From an uncultured Paracraurococcus sp. (lineage in GTDB: Bacteria > Pseudomonadota > Alphaproteobacteria > Acetobacterales > Acetobacteraceae), in NCBI GenBank assembly GCA_903896535.1, contig CAITYE010000230.1, positions 1-43,482 of the forward strand: a stretch of 43,482 nt of DNA, written 5' to 3'. Numbering within the stretch: position 1 is the first letter of the stretch; every line of letters starts with the position of its first letter. This document shows positions 17,330-25,975 of the stretch, in pieces. The notes under the pieces are model-generated. The model was given only the letters and a program-made list of their open reading frames with translations, was not told where the DNA came from and did not search any database. The position numbers and the translations under genes were made by a program.

Positions 17330-18579
17330 GCCTCACCGCTGCTGTCGCGGCGCAGCGCCCGCTGATCCAGCGCCTGCTGGATGGCGTGGCCGAAATCGGT
17401 CGCGATCCGCCCGGTATCACCCGCGATGCCTATGGCGCGGGCGAGAACCGGGCGCATGCGCTGCTGGCTGAGACGGCAACGCGCCTCGGCCTTACCTGCG
17501 GCGTCGATGCCGGGGCCAATCTGTCGATGCGCTGGGCCGCGGGGGACGCGCCGCCAACCCTCATTGGCTCGCATCTCGACAGCGTCGTACAGGGCGGCAA
17601 TTTCGACGGCGCTGCCGGCGTGATCGCTGGGCTCGGCGCGGTGGCCGCACTTCGGGCCGCCGGCATCACCCCGCGCGCGCCGATCGAGGTCCTGGCGCTG
17701 CGCTGCGAGGAAGCGGTCTGGTTCGGCCTCGGCCTGATCGGCAGCCGCTGCCTGCTGGCCCGGCTACCGGCAGGTGCGCTTCAACTCCGCCATGCGCGGA
17801 CCGGGGCTACGCTGGCCGAAAGCATCGCCGCGGCGGGCGGCGATCCGGCGCGCCTTGCGGCGGCGCAGCCGCTACGCGACCCGGCAAGCATCGGCGCCTA
17901 TCTGGAAATCCACATCGAGCAGGCGCCGCAACTGATCGAGGCGCGTGCCCCCTTCGGCCTCTGTCTCGCAAATCCAGGCAATCTGCGCCATCCCTTCATC
18001 CAGATTACCGGTGAGGAAGCGCATACCGGCCTGCCGCATCGCTTCCGCCGGGATGCCGCGCTGGCCGGGGCTGATCTGTCGCTGGCGCTGGAGCAGCTCT
18101 GGCTGGCCGAGGAAGCCGCCGGCCGACCCATGGCGGTGACCATCGGCCGTTTCCATACGCCCACCGACCGGCATTCGCTGACGAGCGTCTCTGGCAGCTT
18201 CACGCTGAGCTTGGATCTGCGGGCCTATGCCCCCGCGCATCTGGCGGCGCTGGAGACGCAGCTGGGGGCCATCGTCGCCGAGGTGGCGGCCCGGCGTGGC
18301 GTTGGGATCGCGCTGGGGGAACGCAGCGCGGCAGCCCCGGGGGCGATGGATGCGACCCTGTTGGCAGGCCTGGCCGCGGCAGCTGCCACCGAGGGCTTCA
18401 CGCCGCCGCAGCTAAACTCCCCAGGCAGCCATGACGCCAATAATTTTGCAGCCGCCGGCGTGCCAACCGGCATGCTGCTGGTGAGGAACGCCAATGGCAG
18501 CCACAATCCACACGAGGCCATGGAAACGGCCGATCTCATGGCGGCGATCCAGACGCTGACGCGCTGGCTGGCCGGCTGA
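17326..18579 (+). CDS. M20-family Zn-dependent amidohydrolase (N-carbamoyl-amino-acid/allantoate type)
   Basis: A dinuclear metal amidohydrolase of 417 aa in the allantoate amidohydrolase / N-carbamoyl-L-amino-acid hydrolase / beta-ureidopropionase group. Metal and catalytic residues are visible: H83 in GSHLDSV, D94 in GGNFDGAAGV, E128-E129 in RCEEAVWFG, H196 in LEIHIEQ, and a C-terminal His in GSHNPHEAME. GSHDANNFA near the end is also typical. The CEEAVWF segment differs from the common EEGSRF, so the specificity may be unusual. The start ATG at 17326 overlaps the CoA-transferase stop codon, indicating coupled translation. Confidence 0.88.
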   Translation: MSLTAAVAAQRPLIQRLLDGVAEIGRDPPGITRDAYGAGENRAHALLAETATRLGLTCGVDAGANLSMRWAAGDAPPTLIGSHLDSVVQGGNFDGAAGVIAGLGAVAALRAAGITPRAPIEVLALRCEEAVWFGLGLIGSRCLLARLPAGALQLRHARTGATLAESIAAAGGDPARLAAAQPLRDPASIGAYLEIHIEQAPQLIEARAPFGLCLANPGNLRHPFIQITGEEAHTGLPHRFRRDAALAGADLSLALEQLWLAEEAAGRPMAVTIGRFHTPTDRHSLTSVSGSFTLSLDLRAYAPAHLAALETQLGAIVAEVAARRGVGIALGERSAAAPGAMDATLLAGLAAAAATEGFTPPQLNSPGSHDANNFAAAGVPTGMLLVRNANGSHNPHEAMETADLMAAIQTLTRWLAG

Positions 18580-18598
18580 GACAAGGGGGAAAAGGCAC

Positions 18599-19951
18599 AT
18601 GCAAAACGACGCCCGGGGGCTGCCGCTCTCGACCGATAGCGAGCCCGCGGCCCGCGCCTTCGATCATACGATCGCCGGCTATCTGGGGTATCGTCTCGAT
18701 ACACCCCTCCGGCTGCAGGCCCTGCTGGAAGCCGACCCTGAATTCGGCATGGGCCATGCGCTGAAGGCGGCCTTCATGCTGCTTGGCTACAAACAGGCCT
18801 TTCTCGCCCCAGCACAGGCATCGATCGAAACCGCAAGGCGGCTGACCGGGACGGCAAGCGCGCGAGAGCAGGCCCATGTCGCGGCGCTGTCGACCTGGGC
18901 AGGCGGCGCGCCGGAGCGTGCGGTGGCGATGTGGGGTGAAATCCTGGCAGCGCATCCGCACGACATCCTGGCATTTCGCCTGCAGCACTTCTGTGCCTTC
19001 TGGCTGGGGCGACCCGAGGTGATGCTGCGAACGGCAGAGCAGGTGCTACCAAGCTGGTCGGCGGCGCTGCCTGGCTTTGCCAGCGTGCTCGCCTGCCGCA
19101 GCTTCGCACATGAGGAATGCGGCAGTTACACCATCGCCGAAGCGGCCGGGCGGGATGCCATCGCCCTTGATCCACAGGATTTATGGGCCGCGCATGCGGT
19201 CGCCCATGTGCTGGAGATGCAGGGTCGGCGGAGCGAGGGCGAGCAGTGGATCGCCGGCCTCGAGGCGAATTGGGAGGGCGGCAATAACCTGATGCACCAC
19301 CTCTGGTGGCATCAGGCGATGTACCGGCTTGAACGCCAGGACTTCGCCGGGGTGCTGGCGCTTTACGATCGCCGCTTTCGCAACCTGAACTCTCCACTCA
19401 CCCTGCAGCAGCCCGATCTCTATATCGATGCCCAGAATGCGGCATCCATGCTGTTCCGGCTCGGCCTGCACGGCGTCGATCCGGGCGACCGCTGGGCGGA
19501 GCTGGCCGATAAGGCCGAGGCGCGGACCGGCGATTGCCTGTCCGCCTTCACCCTGCCGCATTGGATGATGGCGCTGGCGGCGACCGGCCGGCAGGCGGCC
19601 GCCGAGCGAATGCTGGCCGCGATGGCGGATTTCGCGGCGGCGACGCCTACGGCCAATGGCGCGCTGGTTGGACGCATCGCGCAACCGATCTGTCTTGCGG
19701 TGTGGCGCCGGGCAGCGGGCGACCATGCCGGTGCGGTGGCCGCGATGCGGCCGATCCTCGGCGATATGTATCGCCTGGGCGGCAGCCACGCGCAGCAGGA
19801 CGTGCTGGAGCAGCTCTACCTGCACAGCGCTATGGCCGCCGGGCTGCAAGCCGATGCGCGGCTGCTACTGGAGCGGGTGGCGGGGCGTCACGCGGTGCCG
19901 CCAGCGCGGCGCATCGGCTATGCCGAGGCCGCGCGGCGCCTCCTACACTGA
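18599..19951 (+). CDS. TTC38-like tetratricopeptide repeat protein
   Basis: A cytoplasmic helical-repeat protein of 450 aa resembling the bacterial relatives of eukaryotic TTC38. Its centre carries AAHAVAHVLEMQGRRSEGEQ and HLWWHQAMYRLERQDF, the characteristic TTC38 helices. Pairs of amphipathic helices with Ala/Leu-Gly spacing run through most of the chain. AAGGGGGAAAAGGCAC precedes the ATG, 19 bases after the amidohydrolase stop. It is the last gene of the rightward CoA-transferase/amidohydrolase run and overlaps the opposing FAH gene by 9 bp. The biochemical function of the family is not known. Confidence 0.8.
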   Translation: MQNDARGLPLSTDSEPAARAFDHTIAGYLGYRLDTPLRLQALLEADPEFGMGHALKAAFMLLGYKQAFLAPAQASIETARRLTGTASAREQAHVAALSTWAGGAPERAVAMWGEILAAHPHDILAFRLQHFCAFWLGRPEVMLRTAEQVLPSWSAALPGFASVLACRSFAHEECGSYTIAEAAGRDAIALDPQDLWAAHAVAHVLEMQGRRSEGEQWIAGLEANWEGGNNLMHHLWWHQAMYRLERQDFAGVLALYDRRFRNLNSPLTLQQPDLYIDAQNAASMLFRLGLHGVDPGDRWAELADKAEARTGDCLSAFTLPHWMMALAATGRQAAAERMLAAMADFAAATPTANGALVGRIAQPICLAVWRRAAGDHAGAVAAMRPILGDMYRLGGSHAQQDVLEQLYLHSAMAAGLQADARLLLERVAGRHAVPPARRIGYAEAARRLLH

Positions 19952-20719
19952 AGGCGCATAGGGGTTGGTCAGGGTGCCGATGCCGGCGATGGTCACCGCC
20001 ACCTCCATACCCGGACGCATCGGCAGGGCACCGAGCGAGGTGCCGCAGGCGATGACATCGCCGGGATGCAGCGTCATCTCGCGGGAGATCAGCGCCACGA
20101 TCCGGGCCGGCGGTAGGATCATGTCGGCCAGCGGATAGTCCTGCCGCACCCGTCCGTTCAGCGCCACCTGCACCGAGAGCGACCGCCAATCGAGGCCGGT
20201 GGCGATCGCCGGGCCGAGCGGGCCGAAACTGTCGCAGCCCTTGGCGCGGGTCCATTGCGGAAAGCTGGCATCGCGGGTGAGCAGATCGAGGGCGGTGACG
20301 TCGTTCACGCAAGTGAGGCCGAAGATCGCCGCCGCTGCCTCAGCCTCATCGGCATTGCTGACGCGCTGGCCGATGACCAGACCGAGTTCACCTTCGTACA
20401 GCACCTTTCCCTCATAGCCGGCAGGCGGGCGGATCGCCTCGCCCGGGCCGATGACCGACCGGCTGTTCTTCAGGAAAAACAGCGGCTCCTCCGGGATCGC
20501 GTTGCCCTGCTTGGCGGCTGCGGCGTGGAAGTTGTTCCATAGCCCGAGGAAGGCGCCGGGCTGCACCGGGGCGAGCAGCCGCACCGCGGCCAGGGCAATG
20601 CTCTCCCCAGTCGGTGCCGCGCCGGCGAAGAGATCCCCCGCATGGACGGCGATCGCTTCCCCCGCCAGCGTGCCGAAGCCCGTCGCGCCATTCCGCGCGA
20701 ACCGCACCCACAAGGTCAT
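19943..20719 (-). CDS. fumarylacetoacetate hydrolase (FAH) family protein
   Basis: A 258-aa member of the FAH fold, which includes acylpyruvases, 2-hydroxyhepta-2,4-dienedioate isomerases and related C-C-bond hydrolases. Metal ligands appear as E109 and E111 in LYEGELGLVIG and D140 in CVNDVTA. PLFFLKNSRSVIGPGE upstream and DVIACGTSLG downstream are usual family features. GGGAGGCTTGGC precedes the ATG. It follows the SMP-30 gene by 15 bp on the same strand, and its 3' end overlaps the TTC38-like gene by 9 bp. Lactonase plus FAH is a common pairing in sugar-acid and aromatic-acid breakdown. Confidence 0.9.
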   Translation of the reverse strand: MTLWVRFARNGATGFGTLAGEAIAVHAGDLFAGAAPTGESIALAAVRLLAPVQPGAFLGLWNNFHAAAAKQGNAIPEEPLFFLKNSRSVIGPGEAIRPPAGYEGKVLYEGELGLVIGQRVSNADEAEAAAAIFGLTCVNDVTALDLLTRDASFPQWTRAKGCDSFGPLGPAIATGLDWRSLSVQVALNGRVRQDYPLADMILPPARIVALISREMTLHPGDVIACGTSLGALPMRPGMEVAVTIAGIGTLTNPYAPSV

Positions 20720-20734
20720 GCCAAGCCTCCCGCC

Positions 20735-21670
20735 TCAGCCGAAGGGCAGCACCAGCCCCGGCTCATCCCATTCGATAGCCGCGAGCTTGCCGGTGAGCGA
20801 GAGGGTGATGAAAGCGGTCTTCAGGCCGGGGCCGCCGAAGCAGATATTGGTCGGCATGCGCTCCGGCATCTTCACCACGCGGATGATCTCTCCCGTGGGA
20901 GAGACGGTGGTGATCTCGCCACTCACCAGCGTAGCGACGCAGATATTCCCGGCTGCGGTCGTGGCAATGCTGTCCAGCCGACGATAGCCGGGGAACTGGC
21001 AGAGCACGCGCCCGCCATTGGAGGACGGCCAGGGGTCCTTGCGGACTACGCCGGGCCCCTCAATGTCCCAGGCCCAGAGTCGGCCGGTCTCAGTCTCCGC
21101 CACATAAAGCGTGCGGCCATCGGGAGAGAGGGTCACGCCATTGGCGCCACCGAAGATGGGGAAAGCCGCCTCGACGATCTTCGAGCCATCGGCCGCCGCC
21201 CAATAGACGCCGCCATGGTCGCGATCGCGCGCGCGGACCTTGCCGAGATCAGTGAACCAGAAGCCCCCCTCGCCCGGTGAACCCTTGGGCGCGAAGATGA
21301 GATCGTTCGGTCCCTTCAGCTTGTGATCCCCGCAGCGGTCATACAGCACGCGAACGGCACCGCTCGCCGGGTCGATCACCTCGATCCGGCCACCCTGATA
21401 ATCGGGCGGCACGCCGACCGGGCGCAGCATGTCCGGCTCCTCATGCCAGATGAAGCCGCCATTGTTGCAGCAATAGATCTGCCCCCCGGGCCCCATGGCG
21501 ATACCGTTCGGCCCGCCGCCCGGGCGGGCAATGACAGTCTTGCGGCCATCCGCCGCCACCTTGGTAATCTGGCCTGCGGCGATTTCCACCAGGACCACGC
21601 TGCCATCAGGCAACCAGATCGGCCCTTCCGGAAAGCGCAGCCCGTCGGCCAGGATTCGCAACTCGCTCAT
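20735..21670 (-). CDS. SMP-30/gluconolactonase family lactonase
   Basis: A six-bladed beta-propeller lactonase of 311 aa. The metal-site residues fit the family: E15 in LRFPEGPIWL, an Asn in GPNDLIFAPKG, and the NG-D pair in NGVTLSPDGRTLYVAE. Repeated blade motifs of the form GxIY/GxxW recur through the chain. The start at 21670 was preferred because GGTGGGGGAACGCC lies directly upstream; an extended start at 21733 would run into an unlikely Arg/Ala-rich leader. It would hydrolyse a sugar-acid or related lactone. It lies between the calpain-like and FAH genes in one leftward series. Confidence 0.9.
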   Translation of the reverse strand: MSELRILADGLRFPEGPIWLPDGSVVLVEIAAGQITKVAADGRKTVIARPGGGPNGIAMGPGGQIYCCNNGGFIWHEEPDMLRPVGVPPDYQGGRIEVIDPASGAVRVLYDRCGDHKLKGPNDLIFAPKGSPGEGGFWFTDLGKVRARDRDHGGVYWAAADGSKIVEAAFPIFGGANGVTLSPDGRTLYVAETETGRLWAWDIEGPGVVRKDPWPSSNGGRVLCQFPGYRRLDSIATTAAGNICVATLVSGEITTVSPTGEIIRVVKMPERMPTNICFGGPGLKTAFITLSLTGKLAAIEWDEPGLVLPFG

Positions 21671-21735
21671 GGCGTTCCCCCACCCTGCATTTGGCATCGA
21701 TGATGCCGCGCGCCGGGCGGGGGTGGAAGCCATGC

Positions 21736-22584
21736 TCAGAAATGGCCGAAATCGACCTCGACGAAAGCCTTGGCGAGTTGCGAGACCGGGATGGCGGCAG
21801 GCTCAGCGAAGCCCCAGGGGTTGAGCACTTGGACCGCAGCGGTTTTACCGCTGCCGGTCAGGCTCTGGAACATGTAGCAATGGTTGTTGACGAGGCCGTA
21901 GGGAAGGCTGCTGCCACCGGTATCGAAGGTCATCACATCGCCGGCGGCGATATGCTGGCGCAGAACCGTCTCGGTCACCTGGCTCGCGCTCATCCAGCTC
22001 GCCTTGTGGCCGGTCAGTTCCTCCAGCGCCAGCACCGGATAGCCGCCCCTGCCAATAGCGTCGTAGCCACCATGCAGCGTCGCATAGGCCTTCTCCAGCA
22101 CCTGCACCCAGATCTCCTTCTGGTTGCCGACGACATCCTGGGTGGCGCCGTTGTTGACGCAGCGGGCATCGAAGGTGTTCTGGACAGTGACGCTGACCGC
22201 CTTGAAGGCGGTTGTGGTGAAATTGACCATGCCGCCACGGGCATCGGTGTAGAGCGTGACGGTCTCCGTCCCGTTGCTGTTCTGTTGGATCAGGTTCGGG
22301 ATTTTCGCAGCGGCAAACAACGCTGCCTCGCCAATCGAGGACAGCAGGTAGCAGTCACCGAGTTGGCCCTGATGAATATCCATGGCGCTGATCGCCGCCG
22401 CATCGCCCGCCTCTCGCAAGTAAAGCGTATTCGTCAGGGCCCCGACCGGCCCGGCGCCGAACATGAACATGTCGAACTCAGGGTCCTCCATGCTCCAGCT
22501 ATCGGTCTCCAGCGACGCATTGAAGGCGGCACCAAAGAGGGATGTTGCCCCATTCGGCAAAAGAGGATCGGTCAAACTCGGCAT
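21736..22584 (-). CDS. stand-alone calpain-type (C2) cysteine protease
   Basis: A 282-aa protein consisting of little more than a calpain catalytic core. QGQLGDCYLLSSI at 72-84 has oxyanion Q72 and nucleophile C78. WVQVLEKAYATLHGGYDAI at 159-177 matches the conserved calpain helix. The general base is H235 in LVNNHCYMF, and N255 in VLNPWGF completes the triad. There is no signal peptide, EF-hand domain or C2-like domain, and about 65 residues precede the core. The start at 22584 has GGACGAG upstream; longer starts are possible but would run back almost to the glycosyltransferase stop. It is 56 bp downstream of the GT39-like gene and 65 bp upstream of the SMP-30 gene. The target is unknown. 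Confidence 0.88.
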   Translation of the reverse strand: MPSLTDPLLPNGATSLFGAAFNASLETDSWSMEDPEFDMFMFGAGPVGALTNTLYLREAGDAAAISAMDIHQGQLGDCYLLSSIGEAALFAAAKIPNLIQQNSNGTETVTLYTDARGGMVNFTTTAFKAVSVTVQNTFDARCVNNGATQDVVGNQKEIWVQVLEKAYATLHGGYDAIGRGGYPVLALEELTGHKASWMSASQVTETVLRQHIAAGDVMTFDTGGSSLPYGLVNNHCYMFQSLTGSGKTAAVQVLNPWGFAEPAAIPVSQLAKAFVEVDFGHF

Positions 22585-22640
22585 GGCATCTCGTCCGGTG
22601 ATTGCTGTCCCAAGGATGGCAACGCCGGGTAAAAATGCAG

Positions 22641-24185
22641 TTAAGGCTTGGGCCGCCAGAGCTCGACCGGACCGCGTTCCTCCGGGATCGTCAGCTCCAA
22701 CTCGTAGTCGCGGGATAACGCCTCGCTCAGGATCGCCTTGCCGCGCCCTCCCACCTGCGGCCACCAACCGCGATCGACGACCACGAAGCGCGGCCGGCTC
22801 GCCAGCACGCGGCGCAACTCGGCGTCGGCATCAATGCCGGCGACCTGGGTGAAATTCCCGGTCAGATGCTCGGGGAACACGAAACGCGTGGGCAGCGCCG
22901 CATCGGTCAAGGCGTAGAGCACGGGATGGTAATTGGCGACGAAGATCGCCTCGCCCGGCTGCAAGCGCTCGCGGATCGCCCGCGCCACTTCGCGCACCGG
23001 ATCGGCCACCCAAAGCCCGCGTTCCAGCCGCAGCGCCGCTTCCTGCCGCCAGGCGCCGAGACACAGCAGGACGAGCAGGCCGAGAAAGACCGCCCGCTGC
23101 CGCTCCGGTCGGGCAAGCTGCGCAAGCTCCCCAAGGCCGATCGCCGCCAGCACCGCCAGCGGTGGCAGCCAGAGCAGGAAGTAGTGCTGGTAGAAAAATC
23201 CCGGACCGATGATGGCGCAGCTGGCCATGAGGAACCAGATCAGACCAAGCCGTGTCAGCCGGCCCTCCGGGCCGCGGTCAGACAGGCGCCGCCACAGCGC
23301 GACCAGGGCCAGCAGCACGGGACCGGCGAGAATGAGCAGCGCCGTTTGGCTTCGCGCCAGCGCCACCTGCAACCCGACCCGTGCCAGGGAATACCGCCAG
23401 GGGGCAAGCAGCGAACCGTCGATCCAGGCCCAGAACTGGCCCCGCAGCGCATAGGCTAGCCCAAGCAAGGCAGAAGGCAGCAGGGCCAGCGCCGCATAAG
23501 CCGCTGCCATCGCCAGGAAGCGTCCCGGCGGCAAGCGCCCGCACCAGAGCGCAGGCAGGGTCAAGAGGGCGAAGGCGAGACAGCCTTCCGGTGTCACCAC
23601 CGGCTTGATGGCGAAGCCGAGACCGATCAGCAGCCCCATGACCATAAGCCGCGACCACGTCGGCGCGATCCCCTGATCGAGCGCCGCCACGGCCGACCGG
23701 GTGCCGATGACCATCGCCCAGATCACGAAAGGGGCGAACAACACCTCGGTATTGCTCGACAAGCCATAGAGGAGGACGGAATGGGCGATGTAGCCCAGAC
23801 CCGCGGCCAGCCCGAGCAACGTCGCCCCGCCAGCGGCGCGGACCAGCGCATGGAGGCCGGTGCCCGCCGCCGCTACGCAGAAGACCCCGAGCCAACGGAT
23901 GGCCGCCACGCCATCGCCGAAGGCCGCCAGCGCCAAGGCATAGAGCGCAGGCGCGCCAACCGGGTGCATGTCCCAGACAGCAACCAGCGGCCAGTTGCCG
24001 CGCAACCATTCCCGCGCCTGGACCAGGTACAGCCCCTCATCGGTGTCGATGACCGCGAAAAGGAAGCCCACCCCGCGCAGCAGGATCGCCGCAGCCAGCA
24101 TCAGGAGCGGAACGAGCCAAGCCTCGCGCCCGTCCCACCAGGACGGTGGCGCCGTCACGCGGCTGGTTTGGTTGAGATCGATCAT
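22641..24185 (-). CDS. GT39/ArnT-like polytopic glycosyltransferase
   Basis: A GT-C-fold membrane glycosyltransferase of 514 aa that would use a polyprenyl-phosphate sugar in the inner membrane with its active site facing the periplasm. After a first membrane helix it has the acidic motif DTDEG at 47-51 followed by YLVQAREW, as in ArnT and dolichyl-phosphate-mannose mannosyltransferases. WDMHPVGAPALYALALA follows in the position of the usual KPPL motif. About ten to twelve hydrophobic helices are followed by a soluble C-terminal domain (from about 400) ending in VDRGWWPQVGG and a final strand. The ATG at 24185 has GGAG four bases upstream; a TTG at 24221 in frame is less likely. Acceptor and donor are unknown. 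Confidence 0.83.
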   Translation of the reverse strand: MIDLNQTSRVTAPPSWWDGREAWLVPLLMLAAAILLRGVGFLFAVIDTDEGLYLVQAREWLRGNWPLVAVWDMHPVGAPALYALALAAFGDGVAAIRWLGVFCVAAAGTGLHALVRAAGGATLLGLAAGLGYIAHSVLLYGLSSNTEVLFAPFVIWAMVIGTRSAVAALDQGIAPTWSRLMVMGLLIGLGFAIKPVVTPEGCLAFALLTLPALWCGRLPPGRFLAMAAAYAALALLPSALLGLAYALRGQFWAWIDGSLLAPWRYSLARVGLQVALARSQTALLILAGPVLLALVALWRRLSDRGPEGRLTRLGLIWFLMASCAIIGPGFFYQHYFLLWLPPLAVLAAIGLGELAQLARPERQRAVFLGLLVLLCLGAWRQEAALRLERGLWVADPVREVARAIRERLQPGEAIFVANYHPVLYALTDAALPTRFVFPEHLTGNFTQVAGIDADAELRRVLASRPRFVVVDRGWWPQVGGRGKAILSEALSRDYELELTIPEERGPVELWRPKP

Positions 24186-24328
24186 GCGCTCCGTCGGCGG
24201 CGGCGTGACCGCATGCGTCAAAAGCTTTTATAGCAATATCTGCGCCGATGGAATCACCGGGACGCCCGTGCGGCAGAAAGACCGACCGGCTGGCTTGACC
24301 GGGGTGGTCGGGCGCCGGACCCTTCGGC

Positions 24329-25975
24329 ATGACCGCTCCACCCGATCCTGTCACCCTCGCCGTCCTCGACAACCGGCTGCGCGCCATCGTCGAGGAAATG
24401 GGCGAAGCGCTGCTGCGCACCTCCTACAGCCAGATCCTCAACTCCTCGCGCGATTTCTCGATCGCCCTTTGCGATGCCGAATGTCGGCTGGTCGCGCAGG
24501 CCGATCATATTCCGGTCCATGTCGGCGCCATGCCCTGGGCGGCCAAGGCCGCGGCGGCGGCTTTCGCGGGGAATATCCGAGAGGGCGATACGCTGCTGCT
24601 GAACGACCCCTATCATGGCGGCTCCCACCTCCCCGACCTGACGATCCTGATCCCGATCTTCGCCGAGGGCGCGCTGCGCTTCTGGTCGGTGGTGCGCGCC
24701 CATCAATCCGACATCGGCGGCGCCACCATGGGTGGCTACAATCCCGGCGCGACCGAGATCTGGCAGGAGGGCCTGCGCATCCCGCCGATCCGCCTTGGCG
24801 AAGGGGGCGAGCTGCGCGAGGATCTGGTCGCCATGCTCGCCGCGAACACCCGCATTGCGCGGGATTTCCGCGGCGACCTGATGGCCATGGTCGGCGCCGC
24901 CCGCCTCGGGGAAGCCCGGCTCAAACCGCTGCTCGCCCAGCACGGCGCGGCCCGCATGCAGGCCGGGGTCAGCGCCATCCTGGATCTGTCGGAAGCGCAT
25001 GCCCGGCGCCTGCTGCGCGACTGGCCGGATGGCAGCTGGCTGGGCGAGGCGGTGCTAGATGACGATGGCTTCGGGCGGGAGAATATCGCCATCCGCGCTC
25101 GCTGCACCAAGCAGGGCGACCGCCTGACAATCGATCTGTCCGAGAGCGACGATCAGGTGACCGGCTTCGTCAACTCCTCCTATCCCAATATGCGCAGCGC
25201 GGTGGCGATGGCCTTCGCCTTCTTGCTGGACCCCGATGTCGCCAAAAATGATGGCGCCTTCCGCCCGCTGGAGGTGATCGCCCGCGAGGGCAGCATCGTC
25301 TGGGCACGGGAAGGCGCGCCGGTGACCATGTGCACCTCGCATTGTTCGAATGAGATCGTCGAGGCGATCATCCGGGCGCTGCAGCATTGCTGCCCGGCGC
25401 GCGCCATGGGCGGCTGGGGGCGCCGCTTTCGGGTGGCAATCCAGGGTGCCGATGCACGCCGGCCGGGGCGCAGCTTTGTCTGGCACATGTTCCATGCCCG
25501 CCCCGGCGGGGGGGCCAGCGTCAATGGTGATGGCTGGCACACCAATGGCGAATGGCACTCGGTCGGCGGGCTGAAATTCGGCTCGGTCGAGATGGCCGAA
25601 GCGCGTTTCCCGCTGCATTTCGAGCACCATGAATTCCTCAAAGGCAGCGCCGGCGATGGCAAGCACCGCGGTGGCCTGGGCGGCGAGCTGGTTCTGCGGA
25701 TCGAAAGCGACGGGCCCAGCCGGGCCAATACCGCGGGCGATGGCGCCTTCCACGGCAGCGCCGGAATCTGCGGCGGTGAGGACAGCCCGCCGCATCACTA
25801 CACGCTGCGCCGCGCCGCTGGCCCGGAAGACGTGCTGAAGACCAAATCCGTCGGGCTGCAGATCAATCCCGGCGATCGCCTGCATGTCCGCGCAGCCGGT
25901 GGTGGCGGCTGGGGGCCGAAGGCAGAGCGCAGCCCCGAGGCGCGCGCACAGGATGCGGCGGAGGGCCTGGCATGA
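24329..25975 (+). CDS. hyuB: hydantoinase B / 5-oxoprolinase family subunit
   Basis: The HyuB-like subunit of an ATP-dependent cyclic-amide hydrolase, 548 aa, about the normal length. It starts with LAVLDNRLRAIVEEMGEALLRTSYS, the typical N-terminus, and has NDPYHGGSHLPDLTIL at about 91-106 with HQSDIGG soon after. MCTSHCSNEIVEAII and the Gly-rich segment HRGGLGGELVLRIES are also family features. Its stop overlaps the start of hyuA (ATGA), indicating a translationally coupled pair. Substrate could be N-methylhydantoin, 5-oxoproline, a caprolactam or another lactam; the sequence does not decide. Confidence 0.93.
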   Translation: MTAPPDPVTLAVLDNRLRAIVEEMGEALLRTSYSQILNSSRDFSIALCDAECRLVAQADHIPVHVGAMPWAAKAAAAAFAGNIREGDTLLLNDPYHGGSHLPDLTILIPIFAEGALRFWSVVRAHQSDIGGATMGGYNPGATEIWQEGLRIPPIRLGEGGELREDLVAMLAANTRIARDFRGDLMAMVGAARLGEARLKPLLAQHGAARMQAGVSAILDLSEAHARRLLRDWPDGSWLGEAVLDDDGFGRENIAIRARCTKQGDRLTIDLSESDDQVTGFVNSSYPNMRSAVAMAFAFLLDPDVAKNDGAFRPLEVIAREGSIVWAREGAPVTMCTSHCSNEIVEAIIRALQHCCPARAMGGWGRRFRVAIQGADARRPGRSFVWHMFHARPGGGASVNGDGWHTNGEWHSVGGLKFGSVEMAEARFPLHFEHHEFLKGSAGDGKHRGGLGGELVLRIESDGPSRANTAGDGAFHGSAGICGGEDSPPHHYTLRRAAGPEDVLKTKSVGLQINPGDRLHVRAAGGGGWGPKAERSPEARAQDAAEGLA

